NCBI GenBank assembly: GCA_001464895.1
Contig: LNEE01000029.1
Coordinates: 1-64,000, forward strand
Reading direction: 5' to 3'
Source: Betaproteobacteria bacterium Ga0077532
Lineage (GTDB): Bacteria; Pseudomonadota; Gammaproteobacteria; Burkholderiales; Ga0077523
DNA: 64,000 nucleotides
Below the pieces are notes generated by a model that saw only the letters and a list, made by a program, of their open reading frames with translations, made no database searches and was not told the origin of the DNA. A program made the translations under genes and the position numbers. Of the stretch, positions 10,044 to 19,926 are shown piece after piece; position 1 is the stretch's first letter; every line of letters begins with the position of its first letter.

Positions 10044-10657
10044 CAGGGTCTTCCGAGCATCCGGTAGAGGCAGTGAAGCATGCCGGCGGTCGCGCCCCAG
10101 ATGTTGCGGTCGCCGTACGGCATGGAATAGTAGTGACGCAGCCGGCCATCGCGCTGGTCGCTGTGACGACGATGATTCGCGGGGTCGAGGATGAAGGCGA
10201 GCGGCACCTCGAAGATGTCTGCCACCTCGAAGGGGTCCGGCGCGAGCGGGAACGGGGGCTCGACCCAGCCGACGACGGGGGTCACGCGAAAGCCGGTCAT
10301 GATGTCGTAGTCGGGCAGGAACCCGAGGGGCTCGACCTGATGCCGCGGGAGTCCGGTTTCCTCGAGGGTCTCCCGCAGGGCCGTGTCGATGCGGTCGACG
10401 TCGCCCGGGTCCACGCGCCCGCCGGGGAAGCTGATCTGGCCCGCGTGCGCGTGGAGGTGCGCGGTGCGCTGGGTCAGCAGGATGGTCACGCCGGCCTCGC
10501 GGTTCACGAGCGGCACCAGGACCGCGGCGGGCACAGGCACGTGATCATCGGGATGCCGGAAGAGCGGCAGATCTTCTTCCGAGCTTTCCAGTGCGCCCCC
10601 TTCGCGGAGGCGGTGCGCGACCCAGTCGCGGGTGAGGATGAGAGAACTGTCGGGCAC
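10043..10657 (-). CDS. NUDIX hydrolase, CoA pyrophosphatase type
   Basis: Likely cleaves coenzyme A or related nucleotides. A GTG at 10657 (VPDSSLILTRDW), with GGAA just upstream, gives 204 residues, the family length. The frame stays open to 10837, but that part crosses the promoter of the divergent gene and is low-complexity. Seen are the CoA-pyrophosphatase motif LLTQRTAHLHAHAGQ with FPGGRVDPGD, and the NUDIX core TALRETLEETGL. Confidence 0.88.
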   Translation of the reverse strand: MPDSSLILTRDWVAHRLREGGALESSEEDLPLFRHPDDHVPVPAAVLVPLVNREAGVTILLTQRTAHLHAHAGQISFPGGRVDPGDVDRIDTALRETLEETGLPRHQVEPLGFLPDYDIMTGFRVTPVVGWVEPPFPLAPDPFEVADIFEVPLAFILDPANHRRHSDQRDGRLRHYYSMPYGDRNIWGATAGMLHCLYRMLGRP

Positions 10658-10825
10658 GCTGTTTCCGTAGTGGGCCGTGCGCAACGCGCGGACGGCGGTG
10701 TCGATTCTAAGCGTCTGCGCTCCGGGGGCGCCGGGGGAACTCGTGGCGGATGTGCGGTCTATACTCGACCCGCCAGCGGAGCCGCCTCCCGCGGTCCGGC
10801 AGCGGCGATCCGACAGGAGCCTCCC

Positions 10826-11071
10826 ATGAAGATTCATGCCTTTCTAGCCGCCATCGCGCTCACCTGCGCCACGTCCCTCGCCTCTGCGAATCACTGCCCG
10901 GCCGACATGAAGGCCATCGACGAAGCGATGTCGAAGCAGCCTGCCATCGCTGCAGCGGAACTCGACGAAGCCGCCCGACTTCGCGCCGAAGGCGAGGCCT
11001 TCCACAAGGCCGGCAAGCACAAGGAGTCGATGGAGTCCCTCGCCCGCGCCCGCAAGATCCTGGGCATCTGA
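10826..11071 (+). CDS. Small periplasmic protein, unknown function
   Basis: 81 residues from the ATG at 10826, with AGGAG seven bases before it. There is a clear signal peptide (MKIHAFLAAIALTCATSLASA) and a mature part of about 60 residues that is helical and charged (AAAELDEAARLRAEGEAFHKAGKHKE), ending in ARKILGI. One cysteine remains after cleavage (NHCPADM). A possible -10 (TATACT, 10760-10765) precedes it. No family recognised. Confidence 0.75.
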   Translation: MKIHAFLAAIALTCATSLASANHCPADMKAIDEAMSKQPAIAAAELDEAARLRAEGEAFHKAGKHKESMESLARARKILGI

Positions 11072-11103
11072 CCGGGCCTCACCGCTTCCTGCACCTCGAC
11101 GCC

Positions 11104-11385
11104 ATGCGCCTCACGACCTTCGTCCTCACCACCGTGCTCGGGCTCGCCTCCACTCCCGTCTTCGCCGACTGCCGGCTGGAGATCGAGCTGCTCGGCACGG
11201 ATCTCAAGGGGGTCCGGATGACGGAACCCCAGAAACAGCGGGTCGCCCCGCTGATCGACGAGGCTCTGAAGCGGTGTCGGGTGGCGCAGGAGGCGGCCTC
11301 CCTGGGATTCATCGCGAAAGCCCGCAAGGCTGCAGGCATCGAAGAGCGGGACGACGACCCCGACGCATCACCGCGCAAGCCCTGA
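11104..11385 (+). CDS. Small secreted protein, unknown function
   Basis: 93 residues with a signal peptide (MRLTTFVLTTVLGLASTPVFA) and a mature domain with two cysteines (ADCRLEIEL and LKRCRVAQE) that could form a disulfide, ending in an acidic tail. It follows the previous small secreted gene by 32 bases on the same strand, so the pair may be co-transcribed. No recognised family. Confidence 0.7.
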   Translation: MRLTTFVLTTVLGLASTPVFADCRLEIELLGTDLKGVRMTEPQKQRVAPLIDEALKRCRVAQEAASLGFIAKARKAAGIEERDDDPDASPRKP

Positions 11386-11409
11386 GCGGGCGTAGCGAGA
11401 CTCCGAGCA

Positions 11410-11859
11410 CTACGGGCGCTCGATGTCGACCTCGCTGCCGATCCGGACGATGCCGCCGGCGAGCACCGTGGCGGTGAGTCCGCCGCGATCGCGCAGGGCC
11501 TCGAATCCGCCGTCGCCCAGAGCCTCCTCCATGCGTGCGCACGGATCGCACGGGCCGGTGATCACAAGCAACACCTCGCCCACACGCAGCCGCTGACCGC
11601 GCGCCGCGGAGAAATCGACGCCCTCCACGACGAGGTTCCGGCGCAGCAGCGCCGGGTCCACCGTCGGCAGTCCGAGCTGTACCGCGGCAGCCGAGATCGC
11701 CGCTGCATCGATGAGCGTGACCTGACGCACCCGACTGGGACGGACCTCACCGCGGTCGCCAACGAGACCGCGTCCGGCAACCGCCTGCGCCTCGGTCACG
11801 ACCACCGGCGCACGCCGCCGCGCGGGGCGCAGTCCGATCCAGACCACCCGACCCGACAT
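11410..11859 (-). CDS. MOSC domain protein
   Basis: 149 residues covering a single MOSC (molybdenum cofactor sulfurase C-terminal) domain. Seen are GRGLVGDRGEV, the RRNLVVEGVDF segment and the conserved cysteine in GPCDPCARME, followed by RGGLTATVLAGGIVRIGSEV. Stand-alone MOSC proteins are thought to handle sulfur or Moco ligands, but the substrate is unknown. It lies 14 bases downstream of maeB on the same strand. Confidence 0.88.
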   Translation of the reverse strand: MSGRVVWIGLRPARRRAPVVVTEAQAVAGRGLVGDRGEVRPSRVRQVTLIDAAAISAAAVQLGLPTVDPALLRRNLVVEGVDFSAARGQRLRVGEVLLVITGPCDPCARMEEALGDGGFEALRDRGGLTATVLAGGIVRIGSEVDIERP

Positions 11860-11873
11860 GGGAGCGGCAGCGC

Positions 11874-14147
11874 TCAGCGTTGCGAGGCAGCGTCCACGGA
11901 CGCGAGCGCCGCCATGTTCACCAACCGCCGGACGGTGGCCGTCGGCGTGATGATGTGCACCGTCTTGGCAGCGCCAAGCAGGATCGGACCGACGGTGATG
12001 CCGTCCCCGCTGACGACCTTCAGCAGGTTGAACGCGATGTTGGCCGCGTCGAGCGTCGGCATGATGAGGAGGTTCGCCTCGCCCTTCAGCTTCGAGTTCG
12101 GGAACAGCGCCAGACGGATCGCTTCGTCGAGGGCGGCATCGCCATGCATCTCGCCCTCCACTTCGAGGGTCGGGTCGAACTGCTCGATGATCTCTCGGGC
12201 CCGTGCCATTTTCGTGGCGGACGGCGACGCGACCGAACCGAAGTTGGAGTGCGACAGCAGCGCCACCTTCGGGACCAGACCGAAGCGGCGAACCTCCTCC
12301 GCGGCGAGGCGCGTCATGTCGGCGATGTCCTCGGCCGTCGGATCCTGGTTCACATAGGTGTCGCAGATGAAGAGCGTCCGATGCGGCAGGATCAGCATGT
12401 TCATCGCGGCGAAGCGTTTGACACCGGGACGCAGCCCGATGACGTTGCGCACGTACTCGAGATGCTGGTGGTGTTCGGCATAGGTGCCGCAGATCATCGC
12501 GTCCGCGTCGCCCAGCCTGACCATCAGCGCGGCGATCAGCGTGGTGCGGCGGATCACCTCCCGCTTCGCGATCTCCACCGAGATGCCGCGGCGCTGCATG
12601 AGGTTGTAGTACGCCTGCCAGTAGTCGCGATAGCGCGGATCGGAGTTCGGGTTCACCAGTTCGAAGTCGCGGCCGGGCTTGATGCGCAGGCCGTAGCGTT
12701 CGATGCGCGGCTCGACGACCTCGGGGCGCCCCACCAGGATCGGCTTTGCGATGCCCTCGTCGACGACCACCTGCACCGCACGCAGCACGCGCTCGTCCTC
12801 GCCTTCGCAGAACACGACGCGCTTCGGGTTGCGCTTCGCCGCCGTGAACACGGGCCGCATGATGAGGCCCGACTGGTAGACGAAGTTCATCAGCTGATCG
12901 CGATACGCGTCGAAGTCCCGGATCGGACGCGTCGCGACACCGCTGTCCATGGCGGCGCGCGCCACGGCCGGGGCGATCTGCACGATGAGCCGCGGATCGA
13001 AGGGCTTCGGGATCAGGTACTCGGGACCGAAGCGGAGATCCTCCTGTGCGTACGCGCTCGCCACGATCTCAGACTGCTCGGCCATGGCCAGCTCCGCGAT
13101 CGCGCGGACGGCGGCGAGCTTCATCTCCTCCGTGATGGTCGTGGCACCCACGTCGAGCGCACCACGGAAGATGAAGGGGAAGCACAGAACGTTGTTCACC
13201 TGGTTCGGATAGTCCGAACGACCGGTGGCGATGATCGCGTCGGGTCGCACCGCCTTGGCCTCGTCGGGCATGATCTCCGGCGTCGGATTCGCGAGCGCGA
13301 GGATCAGCGGATTCGGCGCCATGGCCTTCACCATCTCGGGCTTCAGCACACCGGCGGCCGACAGGCCGATGAAGACGTCGGCGCCCGGGATGACCTCGGC
13401 GAGCGTGCGGGCCATGGTGTCCTTCGCGTATCGCGCTTTGTTGTCGTCCATCTGCGCGACGCGGCCCGTGTAGACCACGCCCTCGATGTCCGCAACGATG
13501 ATGTTCTCCATCCGCACGCCCACCTGCACCAGCAGGTCGAGACACGCGAGCGCCGCGGCACCGGCGCCGGAACATACGAGTCTCACGTCCTCGATCTTCT
13601 TGCCGACGACCCGGAGGCCGTTCATCACTGCCGCCCCCACGATGATCGCGGTCCCGTGCTGGTCGTCGTGGAAGACGGGGATCTTCATCCGCGCGCGCAG
13701 CTTGCGCTCCACGTAGAAGCACTCGGGCGCCTTGATGTCCTCGAGGTTGATGCCGCCGAACGTGGGTTCGAGGGCCGCGATGATCTCGACCAGCTTGTCG
13801 GGGTCGCGCTCGTCGATCTCGATGTCGAAGCAGTCGATGCCGGCGAACTTCTTGAAGAGGACGGCCTTGCCTTCCATCACGGGCTTCGCGGCGAGCGGAC
13901 CGATGGGCCCCAGACCGAGCACCGCGGTGCCGTTGGTGACCACACCGATGAGGTTGCCGCGGGCGGTGTAGAGGCGCGCCGTGGAGGGGTCCTCCACGAT
14001 CTCGTTGCAGGCGGCGGCGACGCCAGGGGAGTACGCGAGTGCCAGGTCGCGCTGGTTGAGCAATCCCTTCGTCGGAAGAATGGAAATCTTGCCGGGCGTG
14101 GGCAGGCGGTGATAGTCGAGTGCTGCCTTCTTGAAGGGGTCGTCCAT
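11874..14147 (-). CDS. maeB: NADP-dependent malic enzyme with phosphotransacetylase-like domain
   Basis: Oxidative decarboxylation of malate to pyruvate with NADP reduction. 757 residues, as expected for the MaeB fusion: malic enzyme N-terminal and NAD-binding parts (about 1-425; [44 protein letters not shown]), then a phosphotransacetylase-like domain (about 430-757; [11 protein letters not shown] and [20 protein letters not shown]). In this family the C-terminal domain is regulatory (acetyl-CoA binding) rather than an active PTA. Confidence 0.96.
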   Translation of the reverse strand: MDDPFKKAALDYHRLPTPGKISILPTKGLLNQRDLALAYSPGVAAACNEIVEDPSTARLYTARGNLIGVVTNGTAVLGLGPIGPLAAKPVMEGKAVLFKKFAGIDCFDIEIDERDPDKLVEIIAALEPTFGGINLEDIKAPECFYVERKLRARMKIPVFHDDQHGTAIIVGAAVMNGLRVVGKKIEDVRLVCSGAGAAALACLDLLVQVGVRMENIIVADIEGVVYTGRVAQMDDNKARYAKDTMARTLAEVIPGADVFIGLSAAGVLKPEMVKAMAPNPLILALANPTPEIMPDEAKAVRPDAIIATGRSDYPNQVNNVLCFPFIFRGALDVGATTITEEMKLAAVRAIAELAMAEQSEIVASAYAQEDLRFGPEYLIPKPFDPRLIVQIAPAVARAAMDSGVATRPIRDFDAYRDQLMNFVYQSGLIMRPVFTAAKRNPKRVVFCEGEDERVLRAVQVVVDEGIAKPILVGRPEVVEPRIERYGLRIKPGRDFELVNPNSDPRYRDYWQAYYNLMQRRGISVEIAKREVIRRTTLIAALMVRLGDADAMICGTYAEHHQHLEYVRNVIGLRPGVKRFAAMNMLILPHRTLFICDTYVNQDPTAEDIADMTRLAAEEVRRFGLVPKVALLSHSNFGSVASPSATKMARAREIIEQFDPTLEVEGEMHGDAALDEAIRLALFPNSKLKGEANLLIMPTLDAANIAFNLLKVVSGDGITVGPILLGAAKTVHIITPTATVRRLVNMAALASVDAASQR

Positions 14148-14176
14148 GGGGTGATGGTCTCGTGGGAAGGCGCGGA

Positions 14177-14182
14177 ATTATA
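14177..14182 (-). promoter_or_regulatory. -10 element for maeB
   Basis: A perfect TATAAT on the minus strand 30 bases before the maeB ATG. No convincing -35 is visible at 16-18 bases, so only the -10 is claimed. Confidence 0.5.
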
Positions 14183-14256
14183 CGCGCCGCATCGTGCGTC
14201 CTACGCGGTCGCTTCCGCTAGACTCGGGCCATCGCGTCCCGTTCCTCTCGCCTCCC

Positions 14257-15174
14257 GTGCTCGTTCGCATCGCCGCCCTGCTGATCGGCATCGCTGCCGC
14301 CTTCTCTCCGGCCATGACATCGGCACAGGAGACCCGCGTCGGGCTCCTGTGGGAAGTCCGGTCCCCGTCGACCCGCATCTTCCTGCTGGGCACGATCCAC
14401 GTGGGGCGCCGCGATCTCTATCCGCTGCCGGCCGCGGTCGAAGCCGCGTACTCGGCGGCCACGACACTCGCGCTCGAGGCGGACCTCTCCACCGAAGCGA
14501 GCATCGCAGCCCTGGGCGCCAAGTTCGTCTACGCGCCCCCGGACAATCTCGAACGTCACATCCCGCCCGCACTCTTCCGGCAGGCGGTCGACACGCTCGA
14601 CCGCTATGGCCTGCCCCCCGACGTGGGTCGGGCGATGAAGCCTCACATGCTGTCGATGGCGCTGATGCTGTTCGAGGCCGGGCGGATAGGCCTGGAGGCT
14701 TCGCTGGGTCTAGACCTGCATCTGACCCGCCGGGCCCACGCCGACGGCAAACGGGTCGTGGAACTCGAATCGGTCGCGATGCAAGCCGACCTACTCGAGG
14801 GCCTCTCGACACAGGCGCAGGTGGCGATGCTCGAAAGCACAGTGAACGGCATCCGGGACGGTTCGCTCCCGCGGGATCTCGCGGGCCTCATGGAGGCCTG
14901 GAAGCGTGGCGACGCCGGTCGCCTGCACGACATCGCCGAGCGCGAGTTCTCCAAACTGCCCGGGCCGGTGGGCCGGGAACTGGAAGCGCGCCTGTACACC
15001 GACCGCAACCTCGCGATGGCAGATCAGTTGGCCGCGATGCTGTCGGCGCAGGAGGTGGTGCTGGTTGCGGTGGGCGCAGGCCACATGACGGGGCAGCGCG
15101 GCCTGGTGAATCTTCTGAGAGAACGAGGCTTCGAAGTCGAGCAGCGCACTGAAGGAGGGGACGCACGACCATGA
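14257..15174 (+). CDS. TraB/GumN family protein
   Basis: Probable exported metal-dependent hydrolase-like protein. A GTG at 14257 places a signal peptide at the N-terminus (VLVRIAALLIGIAAAFSPAMTSA) and gives 305 residues; a GTG at 14194 is also in frame. Family motifs are FLLGTIHVGRRDLYPLP near the start and VGAGHMTGQRGLVNLLRERG at the end. The family is related to Tiki-type proteases, but bacterial roles are largely unknown. It overlaps the next gene by four bases (ATGA). Confidence 0.85.
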   Translation: MLVRIAALLIGIAAAFSPAMTSAQETRVGLLWEVRSPSTRIFLLGTIHVGRRDLYPLPAAVEAAYSAATTLALEADLSTEASIAALGAKFVYAPPDNLERHIPPALFRQAVDTLDRYGLPPDVGRAMKPHMLSMALMLFEAGRIGLEASLGLDLHLTRRAHADGKRVVELESVAMQADLLEGLSTQAQVAMLESTVNGIRDGSLPRDLAGLMEAWKRGDAGRLHDIAEREFSKLPGPVGRELEARLYTDRNLAMADQLAAMLSAQEVVLVAVGAGHMTGQRGLVNLLRERGFEVEQRTEGGDARP

Positions 15175-16136
15175 TCGACGACCCGACACTGCGCACCGAG
15201 ATGTACCCGGAACTCGAGCCGCACGAGACCGGGCATCTGCCGCTGGACGGCCCCCACGTGATGTACTGGGAGGTGAGCGGCAATCCGTCGGGAGTGCCCG
15301 TGCTCTTCCTGCACGGGGGGCCCGGCGCGGGGGCGAGCCCGGCGCATCGGCGCTTCTTCGATCCCGCGCACTATCGGATCGTGATCTTCGACCAGCGCGG
15401 GGCGGGTCGGTCGACGCCCCTGGGCGAGCTGAACGACAACACGACGCCACATCTCGTCGCGGACATCGAAAGGCTCCGCGCGTATCTCGGCGTCGATCGC
15501 TGGCTCGTGTTCGGAGGCTCCTGGGGTTCCACGCTGGCCCTCGCGTATGGCGAAGCCCACCCCGATCGCTGCCTGGGCTTCGTGCTGCGCGGCATCTTTC
15601 TCTGCCGACCGTCGGAGATCGAGTGGTTCCTCTACGGGATGCGCACCGTGTTCCCGGAGATCTGGGACCGCTTCGCGGGCTACATCCCACCGGACGAGCG
15701 GAGCAACCTCCTCGACGCCTATCGACGCCGACTGGAGCATCCCGATCCGTCGGTGCACATGCCGGCCGCGAGGCAATGGAGTCTCTACGAAGGCGCCTGC
15801 TCGACCCTGCTGCCGAGCCCCGAGGCACTCAAGCATTTCGGGGACGACATCGTCGCCCTGGGGCTCGCGCGCATCGAGGCCCACTACTTCACGCACGGCA
15901 TCTTCCTGCCGCCGGACAGCCTGCTCGATCGCGTGGATCGCATCCGGCACCTGCCGTGCGTCATCGTGCAGGGACGCTACGACATGGTGTGTCCCGCAGT
16001 GAGCGCGTTCGATCTGCACGCCGTCTGGCCGACCGCCGTGCTGCAGGTCGTCGCCGATGCGGGGCACTCCGCCTGGGAGCCCGGTATTCGCGCACGGCTC
16101 ATCGCGGCAACCGAGCGCTTCAAGCAACTCGCCTGA
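15171..16136 (+). CDS. pip: Proline iminopeptidase
   Basis: Alpha/beta-hydrolase (peptidase family S33) that removes N-terminal proline from peptides. 321 residues, typical length. The oxyanion motif HGGPGAG (about 49), DQRGAGRSTP, nucleophile motif GGSWGSTLAL (Ser near 113), a late Asp in GRYDMVCP (about 269) and His in DAGHSAWEP are all present. The substrate assignment rests on the whole-length PIP pattern. It is coupled to the TraB/GumN gene by an ATGA overlap. Confidence 0.93.
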   Translation: MIDDPTLRTEMYPELEPHETGHLPLDGPHVMYWEVSGNPSGVPVLFLHGGPGAGASPAHRRFFDPAHYRIVIFDQRGAGRSTPLGELNDNTTPHLVADIERLRAYLGVDRWLVFGGSWGSTLALAYGEAHPDRCLGFVLRGIFLCRPSEIEWFLYGMRTVFPEIWDRFAGYIPPDERSNLLDAYRRRLEHPDPSVHMPAARQWSLYEGACSTLLPSPEALKHFGDDIVALGLARIEAHYFTHGIFLPPDSLLDRVDRIRHLPCVIVQGRYDMVCPAVSAFDLHAVWPTAVLQVVADAGHSAWEPGIRARLIAATERFKQLA

Positions 16137-16162
16137 CAAGACCCCGACAAGGACGACCCGAG

Positions 16163-16600
16163 ATGCAGGCTGCGCCACCCATCCTCGAGGAATACATCGC
16201 CGGCCTGAAGGCTCACGACGTCGCACGCATCGCCGCGACGATGTCCGACGACCTCGTGGTCATGTCGTCGGGGAAGAGCGTCCCGAAGGCGGATTTCCTG
16301 CCGTTCCTGCACGCGCTCTATGCAGGCTTCCCGGACTGGCGCTACGACCACGAACCACCAGCGCGCGACGGGGACTGGTGGTACGTGCTCTGGCGCCAGG
16401 GCGGGACCCATTCGGGTACGTTCCGCATGCCCGGCATGGACCCCATTCCCGCAACGGGCATCGAGGTACGCATCCCGGACCAGCGCTTCTACTATCGGAT
16501 CGAGGGGGATCGCCTCACCGTGATCCGGCCGGACCCCGTCGCAGGCGGCGCGCCGCGCGGCATCCTCGAGCAGATCGGAGTGGCCTTGCCACCGCTGTAG
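16163..16600 (+). CDS. SnoaL-like/NTF2-fold protein
   Basis: 145 residues of the NTF2-like fold, as in SnoaL-type cyclases: an N-terminal helix pair (YIAGLKAHDVARIAATM), DDLVVMSSGKSVPKADFLPFL, then beta-strands (WWYVLWRQGGTHSGTF) and a pocket. The annotation is fold level; the substrate is unknown. It starts 26 bases after pip and is probably in the same transcript. Confidence 0.75.
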   Translation: MQAAPPILEEYIAGLKAHDVARIAATMSDDLVVMSSGKSVPKADFLPFLHALYAGFPDWRYDHEPPARDGDWWYVLWRQGGTHSGTFRMPGMDPIPATGIEVRIPDQRFYYRIEGDRLTVIRPDPVAGGAPRGILEQIGVALPPL

Positions 16601-16630
16601 AAGACGTCGATCGGTCCGCCCGGACCCGCT

Positions 16631-16969
16631 TCACGCCTTGATGTCGATCGCTCGACGCCGTGCGGCGTCGGCCAGGCGTCGGGCGGCCTGACGGCGGTCG
16701 CGGCCGGTCCGGGTGTCGATCATCACTGGCAGCTGACGCTGCCGGCGCTCCTCGCCGCGACGTATGACTTCCTGGGCTCGCCGCTCGACGAGCCCCTGCC
16801 ACGGCGTACCCGGCGGTTCCGGCGGCAGCCGCTCGTACATCCGCGCGAAATCGCCGGCGCCGCGATTGCCACCATCGATCGGCGCAATGGCGCGCGCAGG
16901 GTCCACCGGCCCGATGGTGGGCGCGTCGGGAACGGTGAAGATCGGCGGTGGGGGGGCGTTGATCCTCAC
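16631..16969 (-). CDS. Proline/arginine-rich hypothetical protein
   Basis: 112 residues from a GTG at 16969, two bases after the stop of the PhaM-like gene. The first third is proline-rich (NAPPPPIFTVPDAPTIGP), the last part is arginine-rich with PVMIDTRTGRDRRQ and ARRLADAARRR. No membrane or signal segment. The DTRTGRDRR element recalls short uncharacterised betaproteobacterial proteins, but I cannot name a family. Moderate confidence because the region is GC-rich. Confidence 0.5.
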   Translation of the reverse strand: MRINAPPPPIFTVPDAPTIGPVDPARAIAPIDGGNRGAGDFARMYERLPPEPPGTPWQGLVERRAQEVIRRGEERRQRQLPVMIDTRTGRDRRQAARRLADAARRRAIDIKA

Positions 16970-16971
16970 GT

Positions 16972-17235
16972 CTATCGTGGTGGTGCAGCGCCCTTGGCCG
17001 AGTCCTTCAGGCTCTGCAGCGCGGCACGCTGCATCTCGAGCGTCTTGACCGTCATCTGCACGAAGGAGAGATTCATCTTCAGCCAGTTCTCGACCGCCTG
17101 AAGCTCGAAGATCTTCTTGTCGACTTCCTCGGGGTCCATGGTGGGCTGGAACATGCCGGGCATGGGGAAAGACATCGGGTTCCACATCTTGCGGAAGAAC
17201 TCGAGAGGATCGCCGGAATCGTTTCCTTCACTCAT
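16972..17235 (-). CDS. Short PhaM-like polyhydroxyalkanoate granule protein
   Basis: 87 residues. The sequence (EFFRKMWNPMSFPMPGM, PTMDPEEVDKKIFELQAVENW, LKMNLSFVQMTVKTLEMQRAAL) matches the N-terminal half of PhaM, which in Ralstonia eutropha activates PHB synthase and links granules to the nucleoid. The long Lys/Ala/Pro-rich DNA-binding tail of that protein is absent; the product ends right after the helical part. Synthase activation may therefore remain while DNA binding is lost. No other pha gene is nearby. Confidence 0.75.
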   Translation of the reverse strand: MSEGNDSGDPLEFFRKMWNPMSFPMPGMFQPTMDPEEVDKKIFELQAVENWLKMNLSFVQMTVKTLEMQRAALQSLKDSAKGAAPPR

Positions 17236-17282
17236 GCCGTTCTCCCCGGTGGGTCGATGCGTCTGGATGGGCTGGCCCCTAC

Positions 17283-17309
17283 GGCCAGGGGCGCGAAGCG
17301 CCCTTGGCC
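17283..17309 (-). terminator. Hairpin after the UxaA-family dehydratase gene
   Basis: A 12-base stem (17283-17294 with 17298-17309, one G-T pair) with a GAA loop starts 12 bases past the stop. No T run follows, so it may terminate poorly or only protect the message end. Confidence 0.35.
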
Positions 17310-17320
17310 TCCTGCAATCA

Positions 17321-18847
17321 TCACATCGTCGGGCCGAGCACCCAGGGCGCGAACTCGTCCTCTCCGTAGCCCCACTGCTCGCTCTTCGACTTCTCGCCCG
17401 ACGCCGTCTTCAGGATGAGCTCGAAGAACTGCTGCCCGACTTCCTGGATGGATGCCTTGCCGTCGACGATCACGCCGCAGTTGATGTCCATGTCCTCCTC
17501 CTGACGCATGTAGAGCGCGGAGTTGGTGGCGAGCTTGAGGGAGGGCGCCGGCTTGCAGCCGTAGGCCGAGCCGCGACCCGTCGTGAAGCAGATCATGTTC
17601 GCGCCGCTGGCCACCTGGCCGGTCGCGGAGACGGGGTCATAGCCGGGGCTGTCCATGAACATGAAGCCCTTCTGCGTGGCGCGCTGGGCGTACTCCAGGA
17701 CGTCGACCATGGCCGTGGTGCCGCCCTTCGCGACCGCGCCGAGCGACTTCTCGAGGATGGTCGTGAGGCCACCGGCCTTGTTGCCGGGGGACGGGTTGTT
17801 GTTCATCTCGCCGCCGAGGCGCTCGGTGTAGTCCTCCCACCACTTGATCCGCTTCACCAGCTTCTCGCCCACTTCGCGGGTGACTGCGCGTCGGGTCAGC
17901 AGGTGCTCGGCACCGTAGACCTCGGGCGTCTCCGAGAGCATCGCCGAGCCACCGTGGCGGACCAGCATGTCCACCGCGGCACCCAGGGCGGGGTTGGCGC
18001 TGATGCCGGAATAGCCGTCGGAACCACCGCACTGGAGGCCCAGGGTGATGTGGCTCGCGGGCGCCGTCTTGCGCACGGCCTTGTTGGCCTCGGGCAACAA
18101 GGCCTTCACTCGCGCAATGCCTTCCTTGACGGTCTTGCCTGTCCCGCCGGTCTCCTGGATGGTGAAGGCCTGCAGCTGGTCGGAACGCTTCAGGCCCTGG
18201 GCCGCCAGAAGGTCGTTGATCTGGTTGGCCTCGCAGCCCAGGCCGATCATCAGCGTGGAGTGGAAGTTCGCGTGGGTGGCGTAGCCGCCGAGCACGCGAC
18301 GGAGGAGTTCGACCGGCTCGCCTGTGGAGCCCATGCCACAGCCCGTGCCGTGGGTGATCGAGACCACGCCGTCGACGTTCGGGTAGTCGGCGAGGATCTC
18401 GTCGGTGAAGTGCTTGGCGATCATGCGGGAGACGTGCGCGGAGCAGTTCACGCTGGAGACGATCCCGATGTAGTTGCGCGTCGCGACGCGGCCGTCGGCA
18501 CGGTGGTAACCCTGGAACGTCGCGGGTTCGGTGACGAACTCGGTGGGGTGGTAGTCGGCGCCGAACGCATAGTCGCGCTCGAAGCTGTCGCCCATGCCGA
18601 GGTTGTGCACGTGGACGTGCTCGCCGGCGCGGATGGGCCGGGTGGCGAAGCCGATGATCTGGTTGTAGCGGCGGACGGGATCACCCTGCTTGATGTCGTG
18701 GGTGGCGATCTTGTGTCCGGCGGGCACGGCCACGGCCGCGCGGATGTTCTCCTTGATGATTTCGGTGCCTGCGGGGAGATCGACGCGCGCGATGACCACA
18801 TCGTCGGCGGCATTGAGGCGGATGATCAGATCGGCGGCTTGCAGCAT
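17321..18847 (-). CDS. UxaA-family sugar-acid dehydratase
   Basis: 508 residues: an N-terminal SAF domain (about 1-95) and a UxaA/GarD C-terminal part with HGTGCGMGSTGEP, GLGCEANQI and LGLQCGGSDGYSG. The family dehydrates altronate, galactarate and related acids. A UxaA-family enzyme also serves in Campylobacter fucose catabolism. Here it is divergent from an SDR and an FAH-family gene, which suggests a 6-deoxy-sugar acid such as L-fuconate. GGGAG precedes the ATG by seven bases. Exact substrate is inference. Confidence 0.85.
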   Translation of the reverse strand: MLQAADLIIRLNAADDVVIARVDLPAGTEIIKENIRAAVAVPAGHKIATHDIKQGDPVRRYNQIIGFATRPIRAGEHVHVHNLGMGDSFERDYAFGADYHPTEFVTEPATFQGYHRADGRVATRNYIGIVSSVNCSAHVSRMIAKHFTDEILADYPNVDGVVSITHGTGCGMGSTGEPVELLRRVLGGYATHANFHSTLMIGLGCEANQINDLLAAQGLKRSDQLQAFTIQETGGTGKTVKEGIARVKALLPEANKAVRKTAPASHITLGLQCGGSDGYSGISANPALGAAVDMLVRHGGSAMLSETPEVYGAEHLLTRRAVTREVGEKLVKRIKWWEDYTERLGGEMNNNPSPGNKAGGLTTILEKSLGAVAKGGTTAMVDVLEYAQRATQKGFMFMDSPGYDPVSATGQVASGANMICFTTGRGSAYGCKPAPSLKLATNSALYMRQEEDMDINCGVIVDGKASIQEVGQQFFELILKTASGEKSKSEQWGYGEDEFAPWVLGPTM

Positions 18848-18932
18848 GGTGTTCTCCCGTAACCCTCGGTGACTGATGCCCGGAGCGCGCCTCCCCGACG
18901 GGCAGGTGCGACAAACGAAGCGAAGGGGTGGA

Positions 18933-18938
18933 ATTATA
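18933..18938 (-). promoter_or_regulatory. -10 element and palindrome in the divergent UxaA/SDR promoter
   Basis: TATAAT on the minus strand sits inside an inverted repeat (ggggtgg at 18925-18931 against ccacccc at 18941-18947), about 86 bases before the dehydratase ATG. A repressor or activator site overlapping the -10 is plausible. No regulator gene is adjacent. Confidence 0.4.
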
Positions 18939-19047
18939 TCCCCACCCCCCCCGAAATCGTGGGGAAGCGCATCGCTTCGGGAGTGGTCCGCGACGCGGTG
19001 CTCGCGAAAGACCCTGTGGCATACTTCCGCCCCTTCGCGGCGACTGA

Positions 19048-19800
<753 letters not shown>

Positions 19801-19926
19801 CATCCGGGGCGCGGCCGGCGCGGCGAGCGGTCGACGCCGCATCCCGTCGATGGGCTGCACGCCCCGACACCCTGCAGGTGGCCCATGGACCACCTCACCC
19901 GATTCAAACGCAAGGAGGAGCACAAG

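Noticed and set aside
11880..15152. 1090-residue plus-strand open frame across maeB and beyond
   Set aside because: Antisense to the complete maeB gene and then out of frame with the TraB/GumN gene; no recognisable domain.
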